Below, one piece after another: positions 35,474-45,085 of a DNA stretch of 64,000 nucleotides (positions are counted from its first letter, which is position 1; every line of letters starts with the position of its first letter). The DNA is taken from positions 1 to 64,000 of the forward strand of contig CAKUAD010000008.1 in the NCBI GenBank assembly GCA_934636265.1. Direction: 5' to 3'. The notes under the pieces were generated by a model that searched no databases, was not told the origin of the DNA, and worked only from the letters and a program-made list of their open reading frames with translations. The stretch comes from an uncultured Flavobacterium sp. GTDB lineage: Bacteria > Bacteroidota > Bacteroidia > Flavobacteriales > Flavobacteriaceae. A program made the position numbers and the translations under genes.

Positions 35474-38107
35474 ATGAAAAAGTTTTACTTCCTGATGCTC
35501 TTGACAACCGGAATTTTGCAGGCGCAAATCGTCAGTATACCTGATTTGGCCTTTCATAACCGCTTGTTGGAGGCGAGCCCGCAAAATGGATTCGCGCTTG
35601 ACGCCGACGGCAATCCGATGGCGATTGATGCCAATGGTGATTCAATTATTCAAGTGTCTGAGGCCTTGGTCGTCTTTGCACTCGATTTGGAGTACTCAGG
35701 TATTGAGGACCTGACCGGACTGCAGGAATTTTCAAATTTGCGGGAACTAAAGGCGGGCGGCAACCTGTTTCCAACTGTTGATTTGTCCGGATTGTCCAGC
35801 CTTGAAGTGCTGTACCTTTTGCCGGCTTCACTTACGGCGATCGATCTTTCATCGCTCCCAAACCTTAGGGAGCTTTCCCTTGGCAGTTCAGGGATTGGTT
35901 CGCTCGACGTGTCGGCCAATACCAGCCTGGAAAATCTGAACATCGGCGCGTGCGGGCTATCAACACTCGACGTCTCAATGTTGCCTGATTTAAAGGTGCT
36001 GAGCATCAACCAAAACAACCTGGTATCAATCGATTTAAGCGGCAATCCCATGCTAGAGGAATTCTCCTGCAGGAATAATCCGATTACTGCATTGGATTTG
36101 CAGGTTGTACCGCTCTTAAAAAAACTTACTTGTTCGTTTACCGGTTTGACCGCTGTCGATGTTTCCCAGAATCCGCTGCTTACCCATTTAAGCATCAATA
36201 ACAATAGTATTGCTGCTATCGACCTTTCGTCTACGCCAAATCTAGAAGTTTTGTACTGCGGGTACAGTTCGATTGCATCGCTCGATGTTTCAAACCTGCC
36301 CGGCCTGGTGATGCTTAATGCCGACTATGCGCAGCTTGCTTCCCTGGACGTCAGCCAGAATCCCTTGCTGGCTCACCTCTCGGTTGCCGGTAATCAACTG
36401 ACGGAACTGGATCTGTCTGCCAATTCAGCCATTACGTATCTTTCCTGCGCATTTAACCTGTTGACTGAACTTGACGTATCCAATATGCCGCAACTTAATT
36501 ATCTGAATTGTTCGGATAATTTCCTGACCCAGCTCGATGTAACATCAAACCCGGTTTTGTGCACGCTTAATGCCAATATCATGAACACCCTTGAGGTTTT
36601 GCTCTTAAAGAACGGCTCCGGCGGATGTTATCAAGGCTACCAGTTTTACGAGTGCTTTAACCTGGCCTTTGTTTGTACTGATGATGATGAGGTTGCGTAC
36701 TTTCAGAACTTGGTTTCGTCCAGCGGATTGAACGCCGCGGTTTCCTCTTATTGTACCTTTACGCCCGGCGGTCAGTTTAATACCGTATCGGGAACCGTCA
36801 GGTATGATTTTGATTCCAACGGATGCAACGGTATTGATCCCACAGCATCTTTTGTGCGCGTAAACATTTTGGGTACCCAGGGTTCGGGGTCAGTTTACAC
36901 CAATCAAAACGGACAATATACAGTTTACACCACTAACGAATCGGTTGAACTGCAACCCGTGGCCGATCCGGGTTTGTTCATGACAATCAGTCCGGTGACG
37001 GTTAATTTTGACGGCAGTGGTACCGATGCGACCGTGCAGGATTTTTGCGTGGCGCCGCAAGGTGTCGTGACGGATCTAGAAGTTGTGGTGGCACCGATAA
37101 TTCCGGCGCGTCCGGGTTTTCAGGCTGTTTACAACGTAGTGATTCGCAATAAAGGGAATCAGGTAATGAGCCAGCAATACGGAGTCAGCTTGTCATACAA
37201 CAATAATTTTTTAACTTACGAGACTTCCGGGCAGATGCCGAGTTCACAAACACCGGGCACATTGGTATGGGATTATCTTAACCTGATGCCCTTTGAAACC
37301 CTGACGATTCCCGTATCGTTTCAGGTAAATTCACCTACCGACACGCCGCCGGTAAACAACGGGGATATTTTAACGCTTACCGGGTTTGCATTGCCCATGC
37401 AAAACGATGCCCATGTAGTGGACAATGTTTTTGTTCTTAATCAAACCGTTGTAGGATCATACGACCCTAATGACAAGGCCTGTCTGGAGGGATCGAGCGT
37501 GTCGGTGTCAAAAGTTGGGGATTATCTGCATTATCTTATCCGATTTGAAAACACCGGAACTTACCCGGCAGAGAATGTGGTGGTAAAAGACATCCTCAAC
37601 ACCAGCGATTTTAACCTTTCAAGTCTCGAGATCCTTGATGCGTCGCACCCGGTAACCACGCGAATCAACAACAACACCGCCGAATTCATTTTTGAAGGCA
37701 TCGATCTTGAAATCGGCGGACACGGGAATATTCTGCTGAAAGTAAAATCGCTCGGTACTTTGACCGATGGCGACCAAGTCGAGAACGACGCCAACATCTA
37801 CTTTGATTACAATCATCCGGTGCCGACCGATCCTGCGATTACGTTGTTCCAATTGCTCAAAATCGAGGAAGTATCCGGCGTGGCGATGACTATCTGGCCA
37901 AATCCGTCCGCGGGAATCATCAACCTTAAGTCCGAATCGGCAATTACAAAAATGGAACTGTATAATGTTCAAGGCCGCCTGCTTTTGGTCAAGAGCGGAA
38001 ATTCGGCCGAGGAATCCATCGACCTTTCGTCGCAAACCAATGGAATTTATCTGTTGCGCGTTACAACCCAAAAAGGTGTGGGGAATATCAGGCTTGTGCG
38101 CGGGTAA
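35474..38107 (+). CDS. T9SS-secreted leucine-rich-repeat protein (LRR paralog 1)
   Basis: 877 residues. Signal peptide at 1-18 (ending ILQAQ). Near residue 55, DANGDSIIQVSE resembles an EF-hand calcium loop. Leucine-rich repeats of about 21 residues (pattern LTELDVSNMPQLNYLNCSDN) fill about residues 70-375. Next comes a Cna/carboxypeptidase-like region (GTVRYDFDSNGC), then a DUF7619-like domain from GSYDPND (about 660), and a type A T9SS sorting domain from IWPNPSAG (about 806) to the end. Probably a surface adhesin or binding protein. Its tandem neighbour is a full-length paralog. Confidence 0.92.
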   Translation: MKKFYFLMLLTTGILQAQIVSIPDLAFHNRLLEASPQNGFALDADGNPMAIDANGDSIIQVSEALVVFALDLEYSGIEDLTGLQEFSNLRELKAGGNLFPTVDLSGLSSLEVLYLLPASLTAIDLSSLPNLRELSLGSSGIGSLDVSANTSLENLNIGACGLSTLDVSMLPDLKVLSINQNNLVSIDLSGNPMLEEFSCRNNPITALDLQVVPLLKKLTCSFTGLTAVDVSQNPLLTHLSINNNSIAAIDLSSTPNLEVLYCGYSSIASLDVSNLPGLVMLNADYAQLASLDVSQNPLLAHLSVAGNQLTELDLSANSAITYLSCAFNLLTELDVSNMPQLNYLNCSDNFLTQLDVTSNPVLCTLNANIMNTLEVLLLKNGSGGCYQGYQFYECFNLAFVCTDDDEVAYFQNLVSSSGLNAAVSSYCTFTPGGQFNTVSGTVRYDFDSNGCNGIDPTASFVRVNILGTQGSGSVYTNQNGQYTVYTTNESVELQPVADPGLFMTISPVTVNFDGSGTDATVQDFCVAPQGVVTDLEVVVAPIIPARPGFQAVYNVVIRNKGNQVMSQQYGVSLSYNNNFLTYETSGQMPSSQTPGTLVWDYLNLMPFETLTIPVSFQVNSPTDTPPVNNGDILTLTGFALPMQNDAHVVDNVFVLNQTVVGSYDPNDKACLEGSSVSVSKVGDYLHYLIRFENTGTYPAENVVVKDILNTSDFNLSSLEILDASHPVTTRINNNTAEFIFEGIDLEIGGHGNILLKVKSLGTLTDGDQVENDANIYFDYNHPVPTDPAITLFQLLKIEEVSGVAMTIWPNPSAGIINLKSESAITKMELYNVQGRLLLVKSGNSAEESIDLSSQTNGIYLLRVTTQKGVGNIRLVRG

Positions 38108-38196
38108 ATCGAATTCTCGATGATAAGATAGTAATGCTCAATTGTTAAGCATCGGTTTTTAAGAACTTATAACTTAGCGAGTCAAAACAAAACGTC

Positions 38197-40821
38197 ATGA
38201 AACCATTTTACTATCTGCTGTTGCTGGTGTGTTCGGCTTCGTTCGGGCAGATTTACTTTCCCGACCCGGCCCTTAAAGCGGCGCTAATGTCGCCGAATCA
38301 TGCGTATGACTGGCTTTATAACGACATTGAAAACATCGACCAGAACGGCGACGGCGAAATCGACTTTGATGAAGCATCCCAGGTGGTTGAACTTGACATA
38401 AGTAACAAAGGAATTTCAGACCTGACCGGAATCGAGGTATTTGTGAATCTGGAGCAGTTGATGGCTGCCCATAATCAAATTGGATCGTGTCAGCTACAAG
38501 GTATGCCCTCGCTGCGATATCTTGACGTGGGAAACAACGGGATGTCAATACTCGACGTTTCTTATCTCGACGCATTGGAAAACATAACCTTTGCGCAAAA
38601 TCCGTTAATTACTGTCGACCTGTCCAATTGCTTGCAACTGGAGAATGTGATTTATAATGGAGCAGAGCTCATGGGATTCCGTGCAGCCTTCTGCCCGAAT
38701 CTCAATAGCGTCTCGCTGACTTGTCCTAATCTTTTTGATCTGGATTTGGAAGGAAGTGCCATTGCCGCGCTTATGGTTTGGTCTAGCAGCCTGTCATCGA
38801 TGACGCTCGAAAACCTCTCGAATTTAACGAGCGTTACTTTTCAGGGCAACCCGCAGCTTACCAATTTTACGGTTTCGAACTGTCCCAGCCTGACCTATCT
38901 GAATTTGTTCATGTGCAACCAATTGCAGACGGTTAACATATCGGGTACGCCTGCGCTTGCCGCATTGCGGATCTCAGATAATCAAGTGGCTGAGTTGGAT
39001 GTTTCAGAACTTACATCGCTAACCCTTCTTACCTGTATCAGCACGCAAGTGTCGAGTCTGGATTTATCAGAGCTTACGTCACTTACTGACCTGGACGTGT
39101 CGGGGAATTTGCTTACCGAGCTCGACGTTTCAAACCTTACCCAATTGGCATTGTTTGGTTGTAATTTCAATCAGTTGACATCGCTGGATGTTTCCAATCT
39201 TACCAACCTTGTCTATTTGGACTGCGGCCATAACCAGCTTACTACCCTGGATCTCTCGAACCAAACATCGCTGCAAAGTCTTTATGCCAGCAACAACCAA
39301 CTCGAAACACTGTTTATTAAGAACGGGCGGGTCGAGAACCTGGATCTTGAAGGCAACCCAAATCTGGCTTTTGTCTGCGCTGATGATTCACAGATTATCG
39401 AAGTCCAAAACGAGTTAAACGGCGCGGGGATAACAGGCGCGCTCGTGAACTCCTATTGTTCGTTCGTACCGGGCGGCGATTATAATACGATTACCGGAAC
39501 CGTGCGTTTTGATGCCGACGTCAATGGTTGTGACGGATCGGATCCGGTTCACCCTTTGGTAAAAATCGCCATCACCGACGGTATGGAAAACGGTGCAACT
39601 TTTACCGCGACCGATGGAACTTATAATTTCTACACCGGGGCTGGCACCTTTGACGTTGTGCCGCAGCTGGAAAACCCGTCATACTTTAATGTCGTTCCGA
39701 TTGCCAGCGCTTCTTTTCCAGACAACGACAACAGCGTGGAAACCCGCGATTTCTGTATTGTTCCAAACGGCATTCACCGCGATCTGGAAGTTGTCATTGC
39801 GCCTGTGGTTGCGGCGCGTCCGGGATTCGAGGCGGTTTACAAAATCGTCTATCGGAATAAAGGCAATCAGACGATTAGCATGTCCCTCGGGCTTGACTTT
39901 TCCTACAATCCGGATTTGATGGCATTCACGTCAGCGACGACTGCGCCTGATTCGGCCGGGCCAGGATTGCTTCAGTGGAATTATTCGGGCCTGCAACCTT
40001 TTGAATCGCGTAGCATACTGGTGACGATGCAGATCAATCCGCCGACACATCCGACAAATCCCGTCAATATCGACGACGAGCTGACTTTTACGGCCTTGGT
40101 TGAAATGATGGGCGCCGATGATATGCCTCAGGACAATGTTTTCCAGTTGGTCCAGACCGTCGTTGGTTCATATGACCCGAACAACATGATTTGCCTCGAG
40201 GGCGACACCGTGCCGGTTTCATCAATAGGCGAGTATCTGCATTATATCACCAACTTTGAAAATACCGGAACCGATTATGCCGAGAATGTCGTGGTCAAAA
40301 TTGAGTTCGACGATATGAATTTCGATTTGAATTCCTTGCAGTTGATGGACAGTTCCGATCCAGTTTACGCCCGCATTACAGGCAACAAAGTCGAATACAT
40401 TTTTGAAGGAATTTACCTTGGGATTGGCGGACACGGAAATATTCTCCTTAAGATAAGGACCAACTTTGGCTTAAGTGCGGGTGATATGGTCGCGAACAAT
40501 GCCGACATTTATTTTGATTATAATCACCCGGTTGTGACTGATATGGCTTCGACCTTGTTCCAGTCGCTCCAGACACCAGGCTATGTCCGTGACGCATCGG
40601 TGGTGGTTTACCCAAATCCGTCGTCGGGAATGGTCAATGTCAAATCAGCATCTTCTGTGACAAAAGTAGAACTGTTTGATACGCATGGTCGATTGCTTCA
40701 GATGAAAATCGGAGGAATGGCCGATGGCTCACTGGACATGTCATCGCGCGCCAAAGGAATTTACTTTTTGCGCATTACCACATCAGATGGTATCCACATT
40801 GAAAAGTTAATTAGAGATTAG
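38197..40821 (+). CDS. T9SS-secreted leucine-rich-repeat protein (LRR paralog 2)
   Basis: 874 residues with the same domain order as its upstream neighbour: signal peptide (1-18, ending SASFGQ), a canonical EF-hand-like loop DQNGDGEIDFDE (about 48-59), LRRs (about 68-385), GTVRFDADVNGC module, DUF7619-like domain from GSYDPNN (about 657) and T9SS type A end from VYPNPSSG (about 804). The first third of the LRR region has less regular repeats than in paralog 1. A tandem duplication followed by divergence is evident. It ends before a terminator. Confidence 0.92.
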   Translation: MKPFYYLLLLVCSASFGQIYFPDPALKAALMSPNHAYDWLYNDIENIDQNGDGEIDFDEASQVVELDISNKGISDLTGIEVFVNLEQLMAAHNQIGSCQLQGMPSLRYLDVGNNGMSILDVSYLDALENITFAQNPLITVDLSNCLQLENVIYNGAELMGFRAAFCPNLNSVSLTCPNLFDLDLEGSAIAALMVWSSSLSSMTLENLSNLTSVTFQGNPQLTNFTVSNCPSLTYLNLFMCNQLQTVNISGTPALAALRISDNQVAELDVSELTSLTLLTCISTQVSSLDLSELTSLTDLDVSGNLLTELDVSNLTQLALFGCNFNQLTSLDVSNLTNLVYLDCGHNQLTTLDLSNQTSLQSLYASNNQLETLFIKNGRVENLDLEGNPNLAFVCADDSQIIEVQNELNGAGITGALVNSYCSFVPGGDYNTITGTVRFDADVNGCDGSDPVHPLVKIAITDGMENGATFTATDGTYNFYTGAGTFDVVPQLENPSYFNVVPIASASFPDNDNSVETRDFCIVPNGIHRDLEVVIAPVVAARPGFEAVYKIVYRNKGNQTISMSLGLDFSYNPDLMAFTSATTAPDSAGPGLLQWNYSGLQPFESRSILVTMQINPPTHPTNPVNIDDELTFTALVEMMGADDMPQDNVFQLVQTVVGSYDPNNMICLEGDTVPVSSIGEYLHYITNFENTGTDYAENVVVKIEFDDMNFDLNSLQLMDSSDPVYARITGNKVEYIFEGIYLGIGGHGNILLKIRTNFGLSAGDMVANNADIYFDYNHPVVTDMASTLFQSLQTPGYVRDASVVVYPNPSSGMVNVKSASSVTKVELFDTHGRLLQMKIGGMADGSLDMSSRAKGIYFLRITTSDGIHIEKLIRD

Positions 40822-40848
40822 GATTAGGTAGTTTTTATCTCGCGTTGG

Positions 40849-40877
40849 ACCCGTGTCAATCGATGCGGGTTTTTTTT
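40849..40877 (+). terminator. Terminator after the LRR protein genes
   Basis: ACCCG (40849-40853) and CGGGT (40866-40870) pair around a 12-base loop, followed by seven T. Short stem but well placed, 27 bases after the stop. Confidence 0.65.
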
Positions 40878-40968
40878 GGGATCGACGAAACCCGCCGGAC
40901 AATCTTTTATTTTACTTAAATTTAACAGATAGCCTGCGAATTCGTTTTTTACTTCCTAGCAAATTGCT

Positions 40969-40976
40969 TAGTTTTG
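40969..40976 (+). promoter_or_regulatory. gltA: Possible -7 box of gltA
   Basis: TAGTTTTG matches TAnnTTTG, 37 bases before the gltA ATG. The -33 region is T-rich (CGTTTTTTAC) without an exact TTTG. Confidence 0.4.
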
Positions 40977-41013
40977 TTAAAAATTATTTGTACCAACAAA
41001 TTTTTAAATCCTT

Positions 41014-42297
41014 ATGTCCAAAACAGCTATAATTGAACTCGACGGCAAGCGTTATGAGTTCCCCGTCATTGTTGGCAGCGAGAATGAAGTGGCCATTGAT
41101 ATTGAAAAGTTGCGCGCGGTTTCCGGCGCCATCACTCTCGACCCGGGATACAAGAACTCGGGCGTGTGTCAAAGTGATATTACGTTTCTTGACGGTGAAG
41201 AGGGAATCCTTCGCTATCGCGGATATGCCATCGAGGATCTTGCTGATAAAGCCTCTTTTTTGGAGGTTTCATACCTTTTGATTTTTGGTGAATTGCCAAC
41301 CGCTGACCAACTTGAAACATTTGAAGCTGACATCCACCGCCATACCTTGGTAAACGAGGAGATGAAAAACATCATCGACGGATTTCCCAAGACAGCTCAT
41401 CCAATGGGCGTTCTGGCCTCCCTTACCAGCGCACTCACTGCGTTTAATCCAAAATCAGTCAATCCGGAAGACGACGCGCAAATGTATGAAGCCGTGTGTA
41501 AGACCATGGGTAAATTCCTGGTGATTGCCACTTGGACGTACCGCAAGGCCATGGGCTTCCCGCTCAATTATTACGACAACACCATCGGTTATGTCGAGAA
41601 CTTTATGCAGTTGATGTTTAAGCTCCCAACAGGGCCTTACCATGTAAATCCCGTGGTGGTTGATGCACTCGACAAATTGTTTATCCTTCACGCCGACCAC
41701 GAGCAAAACTGCTCTACGTCAACCGTGCGCATGGTAGGATCGTCACACGCCGGACTTTTTGCCTCTATTTCGTCAGGTGTGTCGGCGCTTTGGGGACCGC
41801 TTCACGGTGGAGCCAACCAGGCAGTACTTGAAATGCTCGAGGAAATTCAGAAAAACGGTGGCGATGCCGAGAAATACTTGGCAAAAGCAAAAGACCGCGA
41901 AGATCCGTTCCGTCTGATGGGCTTTGGTCACCGCGTTTACAAAAACTTTGACCCGCGCGCCAAAATCATAAAAAAGGCCGCCGACGAAGTGCTCGCCAAC
42001 CTGGGCGTTAACGATCCGGTACTACAAATAGCCAAGAGGCTGGAAGAATCAGCCCTAGTGGATGATTATTTCGTATCGCGCAAGTTGTATCCAAATGTAG
42101 ACTTCTATTCCGGTATTATCTACCGCGCCATGGGTATCCCAACCGATATGTTTACGGTTTTGTTTGCCATCGGCCGTCTTCCCGGATGGATCGCACAATG
42201 GAAGGAAATGCGTGTCAACAAAGAACCAATTGGGCGTCCGCGTCAGGTTTATACCGGCTATCCGCTCAGAGAGTTCGTTCCGATGGACAAGCGATAA
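41014..42297 (+). CDS. gltA: Citrate synthase
   Basis: Condenses acetyl-CoA and oxaloacetate at the entry of the TCA cycle. 427 residues, type II hexameric class. Motifs include the N-terminal sheet (AIIELDGKRYEFPVI), GFPKTAHPMGVLAS, the active-site region SSHAGLFASISSGVSALWGP followed by HGGANQAVLEML, and MGFGHRVYKNFDPRAKII with the catalytic histidine and aspartate downstream. A terminator follows. Confidence 0.98.
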   Translation: MSKTAIIELDGKRYEFPVIVGSENEVAIDIEKLRAVSGAITLDPGYKNSGVCQSDITFLDGEEGILRYRGYAIEDLADKASFLEVSYLLIFGELPTADQLETFEADIHRHTLVNEEMKNIIDGFPKTAHPMGVLASLTSALTAFNPKSVNPEDDAQMYEAVCKTMGKFLVIATWTYRKAMGFPLNYYDNTIGYVENFMQLMFKLPTGPYHVNPVVVDALDKLFILHADHEQNCSTSTVRMVGSSHAGLFASISSGVSALWGPLHGGANQAVLEMLEEIQKNGGDAEKYLAKAKDREDPFRLMGFGHRVYKNFDPRAKIIKKAADEVLANLGVNDPVLQIAKRLEESALVDDYFVSRKLYPNVDFYSGIIYRAMGIPTDMFTVLFAIGRLPGWIAQWKEMRVNKEPIGRPRQVYTGYPLREFVPMDKR

Positions 42298-42311
42298 TCC
42301 CAACAATACAA

Positions 42312-42336
42312 AGGCCTCCAAAAGGGGGCTTTTTTT
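42312..42336 (+). terminator. Terminator of gltA
   Basis: GGCCTCC, loop AAAA, GGGGGCT with one T-G pair, then seven T. It begins 15 bases after the gltA stop. Confidence 0.85.
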
Positions 42337-42370
42337 GTAGAAAGTTGAAAATCAAACGTTGAAAGCCAAA

Positions 42371-42634
42371 AGTCGACCCCAGCGTAGCGAACGGTTACGA
42401 CCCACGCGAGGAAAAACTCAAAGGTCGTGAGGTCATAAAGGCGGGCTGGCCGTTATTATTAACCTCTGAAACTTTAAGAATTTTTACGGGAAATCTGTAT
42501 CCAGCCAACCGATTTGATGCGTTGGGATTAACCCGATTTCCCCTTCCCGATTCAGCGACAAGCTACAAAAAATCCTGCACGTGGCGTTACGGATTATCTG
42601 CCGGAAAAGTTAAAGTTGCGAGTCAAAAGTCGAG
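42371..42634. repeat. ~262-bp tandem repeat, unit 1
   Basis: It begins AGTCGACCCCAGCGTAGCG and contains a core from TCTGAAACTTTAAGAATTTT (42465) to the GGAAAAGTTAAAGTTG end (42618). It is over 90% identical by eye to the next unit, with a few indels. No start-to-stop frame spans it. Confidence 0.85.
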
Positions 42635-42897
42635 AGTCGACCCCAGCTAGCTAACGGTTACGACCCGCGGGAGGAAAAAGTCAAAGGTCGTGAGGTCATA
42701 AAGGCGGGCTGACCGTTATTATTAACCTTTGAAACTTTAAGAATTTTTACAGGAAATCTGTATCCAGCCAACCGATTTGATGCGTTGGGATTAACCCGAT
42801 TCCCCTTCCCGATTCAGCGACAAGCTACAAAAAATCCTGCACGTGGCGTTACGGATTATCTACCGGAAAAGTTAAAGTTGCAAGTCAAACGTTGCAA
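42635..42897. repeat. ~262-bp tandem repeat, unit 2
   Basis: Second unit in the same orientation, core 42728-42880. Differences from unit 1 are scattered point changes (for example TTTACAGG for TTTACGGG). A more diverged third core lies at 47067-47220. Confidence 0.85.
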
Positions 42898-43048
42898 GTA
42901 AGAAGTCAAAAGGTGCAGTACGCTTTCAATTTTCAAATTTCCAAATTTTCACATTTCAACCTTAATGCTCAAAATGTTCTTAATTCTCAAATCCTGTTTT
43001 GCCTGCAAAGGGCTTTTGCTATATTTGCCCTAATGCAAAGAGCTTTTT

Positions 43049-43969
43049 ATGCTTCAGTTGAATATACAGAATGAAACTTCGCCCTTAAGGGCCGTTGTGC
43101 TGGGCACTGCGGTGAGTAACGGGCCTACACCCAAAGCTGAGGACGCTTACGATCCAAAATCATTGGAACACATTTTGGCCGGAACTTATCCTGTCGAAGC
43201 GGATATGGTTAAGGAGATCGACGCCTTTGACGCTGTATTCCAAAAGTATGGCGTACAGGTTTTTCGTCCGCAGATCGTAGAAAATGAAAACCAGATTTTT
43301 ACACGCGACATTGCTTTTGTTATCGATGACATCATGATCGAGGCCGGAATCTTGCCGGAACGGGATAAGGAATTTCCCGCCATCAGCCATGTTGTCGAGC
43401 AGATTGACCCCAAGAAGTTTGTCCGCATCAGCGATAAGAAAAACATTCACATTGAGGGTGGCGACGTCATGCTCTGGAATGAATACATCTTTATCGGAAC
43501 CTATCTGGGCGCCGACTACAGCCAGGTAAAAACGGCACGGACCAACAAGGCAGGAATTGATTTGGTGCGCGATCTTTTTCCGCACCGCAAAATCGTCACC
43601 TTTGACCTGGTAAAATCTTGGGCCGACGCCCGTGACAACGCCCTGCATCTGGACTGTTGTTTTCAGCCGGTAGGCAAGCATCAGGGCATCATTTACCAGC
43701 AAGGGTTCCGCAATCCGGCCGAGTATGACTTCCTCGTCAAACTCTTTGGCAAGGACAATCTCTTTCACATCACGCGTCAGGAGATGTACGACATGAACTC
43801 CAATGTGTTTTCCATTGCGCCCGATGTGGTCGTATCGGAACGCAACTTTACCCGACTGAACGCCTGGCTGCGGCAAAACGGCTATACTGTCGAGGAGATT
43901 CCATATGCCGAAATCGCCAAACAGGAAGGTCTGCTGCGCTGTTCGACCCTGCCACTAATCCGAGATTAA
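43049..43969 (+). CDS. DDAH-like amidinohydrolase/amidinotransferase-fold enzyme
   Basis: 306 residues, pentein fold of the guanidino-group-modifying superfamily. The family's Cys-His-Glu set fits the C-terminal cysteine in LLRCSTLPLIRD and the histidine in DARDNALHLDC, with acidic residues in IHIEGGDVMLWNE. The family includes dimethylarginine dimethylaminohydrolases and arginine deiminases; which guanidino substrate is used cannot be told. It lies 24 bases before ctlX, a second member of the same superfamily, so the two are probably cotranscribed. Confidence 0.85.
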   Translation: MLQLNIQNETSPLRAVVLGTAVSNGPTPKAEDAYDPKSLEHILAGTYPVEADMVKEIDAFDAVFQKYGVQVFRPQIVENENQIFTRDIAFVIDDIMIEAGILPERDKEFPAISHVVEQIDPKKFVRISDKKNIHIEGGDVMLWNEYIFIGTYLGADYSQVKTARTNKAGIDLVRDLFPHRKIVTFDLVKSWADARDNALHLDCCFQPVGKHQGIIYQQGFRNPAEYDFLVKLFGKDNLFHITRQEMYDMNSNVFSIAPDVVVSERNFTRLNAWLRQNGYTVEEIPYAEIAKQEGLLRCSTLPLIRD

Positions 43970-43993
43970 AATCAAAACCGTTATCAGCTCATT

Positions 43994-44929
43994 ATGAGAC
44001 AAACCACCAACTCCATCCTGATGATCCGCCCGGTGGCGTTTAGGATGAACGAACAGACTGCCGTTAACAACTACTACCAAAAAGTGCTGGACGGTCTTGA
44101 TCCCGACACGGTCAACGAGCAGGCGCGTGAGGAATTTGACGCCTTTGTTAAAAAGCTTCGCGAGGCTGGCGTTGAAGTGATCGTGATTGAAGACACCAAG
44201 GAGCCCGATACGCCCGATTCGATTTTCCCTAACAACTGGATATCGTTTCACGAGAACAAGGACGTGGCGCTTTACCCGATGTTTGCCGTAAACCGCCGCC
44301 AGGAACGCCGCGAGGACATTCTGGACGTTTTAGAGGAACGCGGTTTTATTATTGACAATTTGGTAGATTATACTGAGGCCGAAGACGACGGATACTTTTT
44401 GGAAGGAACGGGCAGCATTGTACTCGACCGCGCCAACGGAAAGGCTTACTGCGCGCTTTCGCCACGTGCCGACGAAGAACTTTTTATAGAGTTTTGTGAG
44501 GATTTTGAGATGACGCCCATCATTTTCGAGGCGTTCCAAAACGTCGACGGAGAGCGAAAACTGATTTACCACACTAATGTTATGATGTGCATCGGCGAAA
44601 CTTTTGCCGTAATCTGTGCCGATTCAATCGACGACAAGCAGGAGCGCAAAACCGTCCTAGAAAGTCTTAAAGCCGATGGCAAGGACATTATTTTGATAAC
44701 GGAAGACCAGATGAGCAGCTTTGCCGGAAACATGCTCGAAGTTCAGGGAATGGGCGGACAGCGCTATGTTGTGATGAGCAAGGCGGCGCACCAAAGCCTG
44801 ACACCGGCGCAAGTGGCTCAACTGGAAAAACACGCGCGAATCTTGTCATCCAGCCTGGATACGATTGAAGCCTGCGGAGGCGGAAGTGCCCGGTGCATGA
44901 TGGCCGAAATCTTTTTGCCGAAAGAATAA
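43994..44929 (+). CDS. ctlX: Citrulline utilization hydrolase CtlX-type protein
   Basis: 311 residues, amidinotransferase/pentein superfamily. Family features are SILMIRPVAFRMNEQTAVNNYYQ at the start, FPNNWISFH, GTGSIVLDRANGKAYCALSPR, HTNVMMCIG and the C-terminal catalytic cysteine in GGGSARCMMAEIFLPKE. CtlX is named from a citrulline-degrading enzyme in Francisella; the activity here is inferred from sequence resemblance. It follows the DDAH-like gene and ends at a strong terminator. Confidence 0.88.
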   Translation: MRQTTNSILMIRPVAFRMNEQTAVNNYYQKVLDGLDPDTVNEQAREEFDAFVKKLREAGVEVIVIEDTKEPDTPDSIFPNNWISFHENKDVALYPMFAVNRRQERREDILDVLEERGFIIDNLVDYTEAEDDGYFLEGTGSIVLDRANGKAYCALSPRADEELFIEFCEDFEMTPIIFEAFQNVDGERKLIYHTNVMMCIGETFAVICADSIDDKQERKTVLESLKADGKDIILITEDQMSSFAGNMLEVQGMGGQRYVVMSKAAHQSLTPAQVAQLEKHARILSSSLDTIEACGGGSARCMMAEIFLPKE

Positions 44930-44956
44930 AAAAAAACCGGGTTCATCCCGGTTTTT
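44929..44956 (+). terminator. Terminator of the DDAH-ctlX pair
   Basis: AACCGGG, loop TTCAT, CCCGGTT followed by T, with A-rich left flank pairing to the T tail. It begins at the ctlX stop. Confidence 0.9.
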
Positions 44957-45085
44957 TGTGCTTTATCATGACGAGGTTTGATTTTGGAAAAGTCCGATTC
45001 ACAAGTAATTGTGGTTAAGAATATTAACCTTTTGTTGGTATGCCGGTATTAAAAATGAGCCTAAATTGCGTCAAACGATTTTACG

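Larger units (their letters stand above)
42298..43048. other. Intergenic stretch, 751 bp, filled by a tandem non-coding repeat
   Basis: After the gltA terminator, two copies of a ~262-bp unit occupy 42371-42897. They are followed by ~150 bases of low-complexity AT-rich text before the DDAH-like gene. No reading frame longer than 60 codons looks real. The last part holds TATATTTG (about 43020), a possible -7 box for the downstream gene. Confidence 0.7.
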
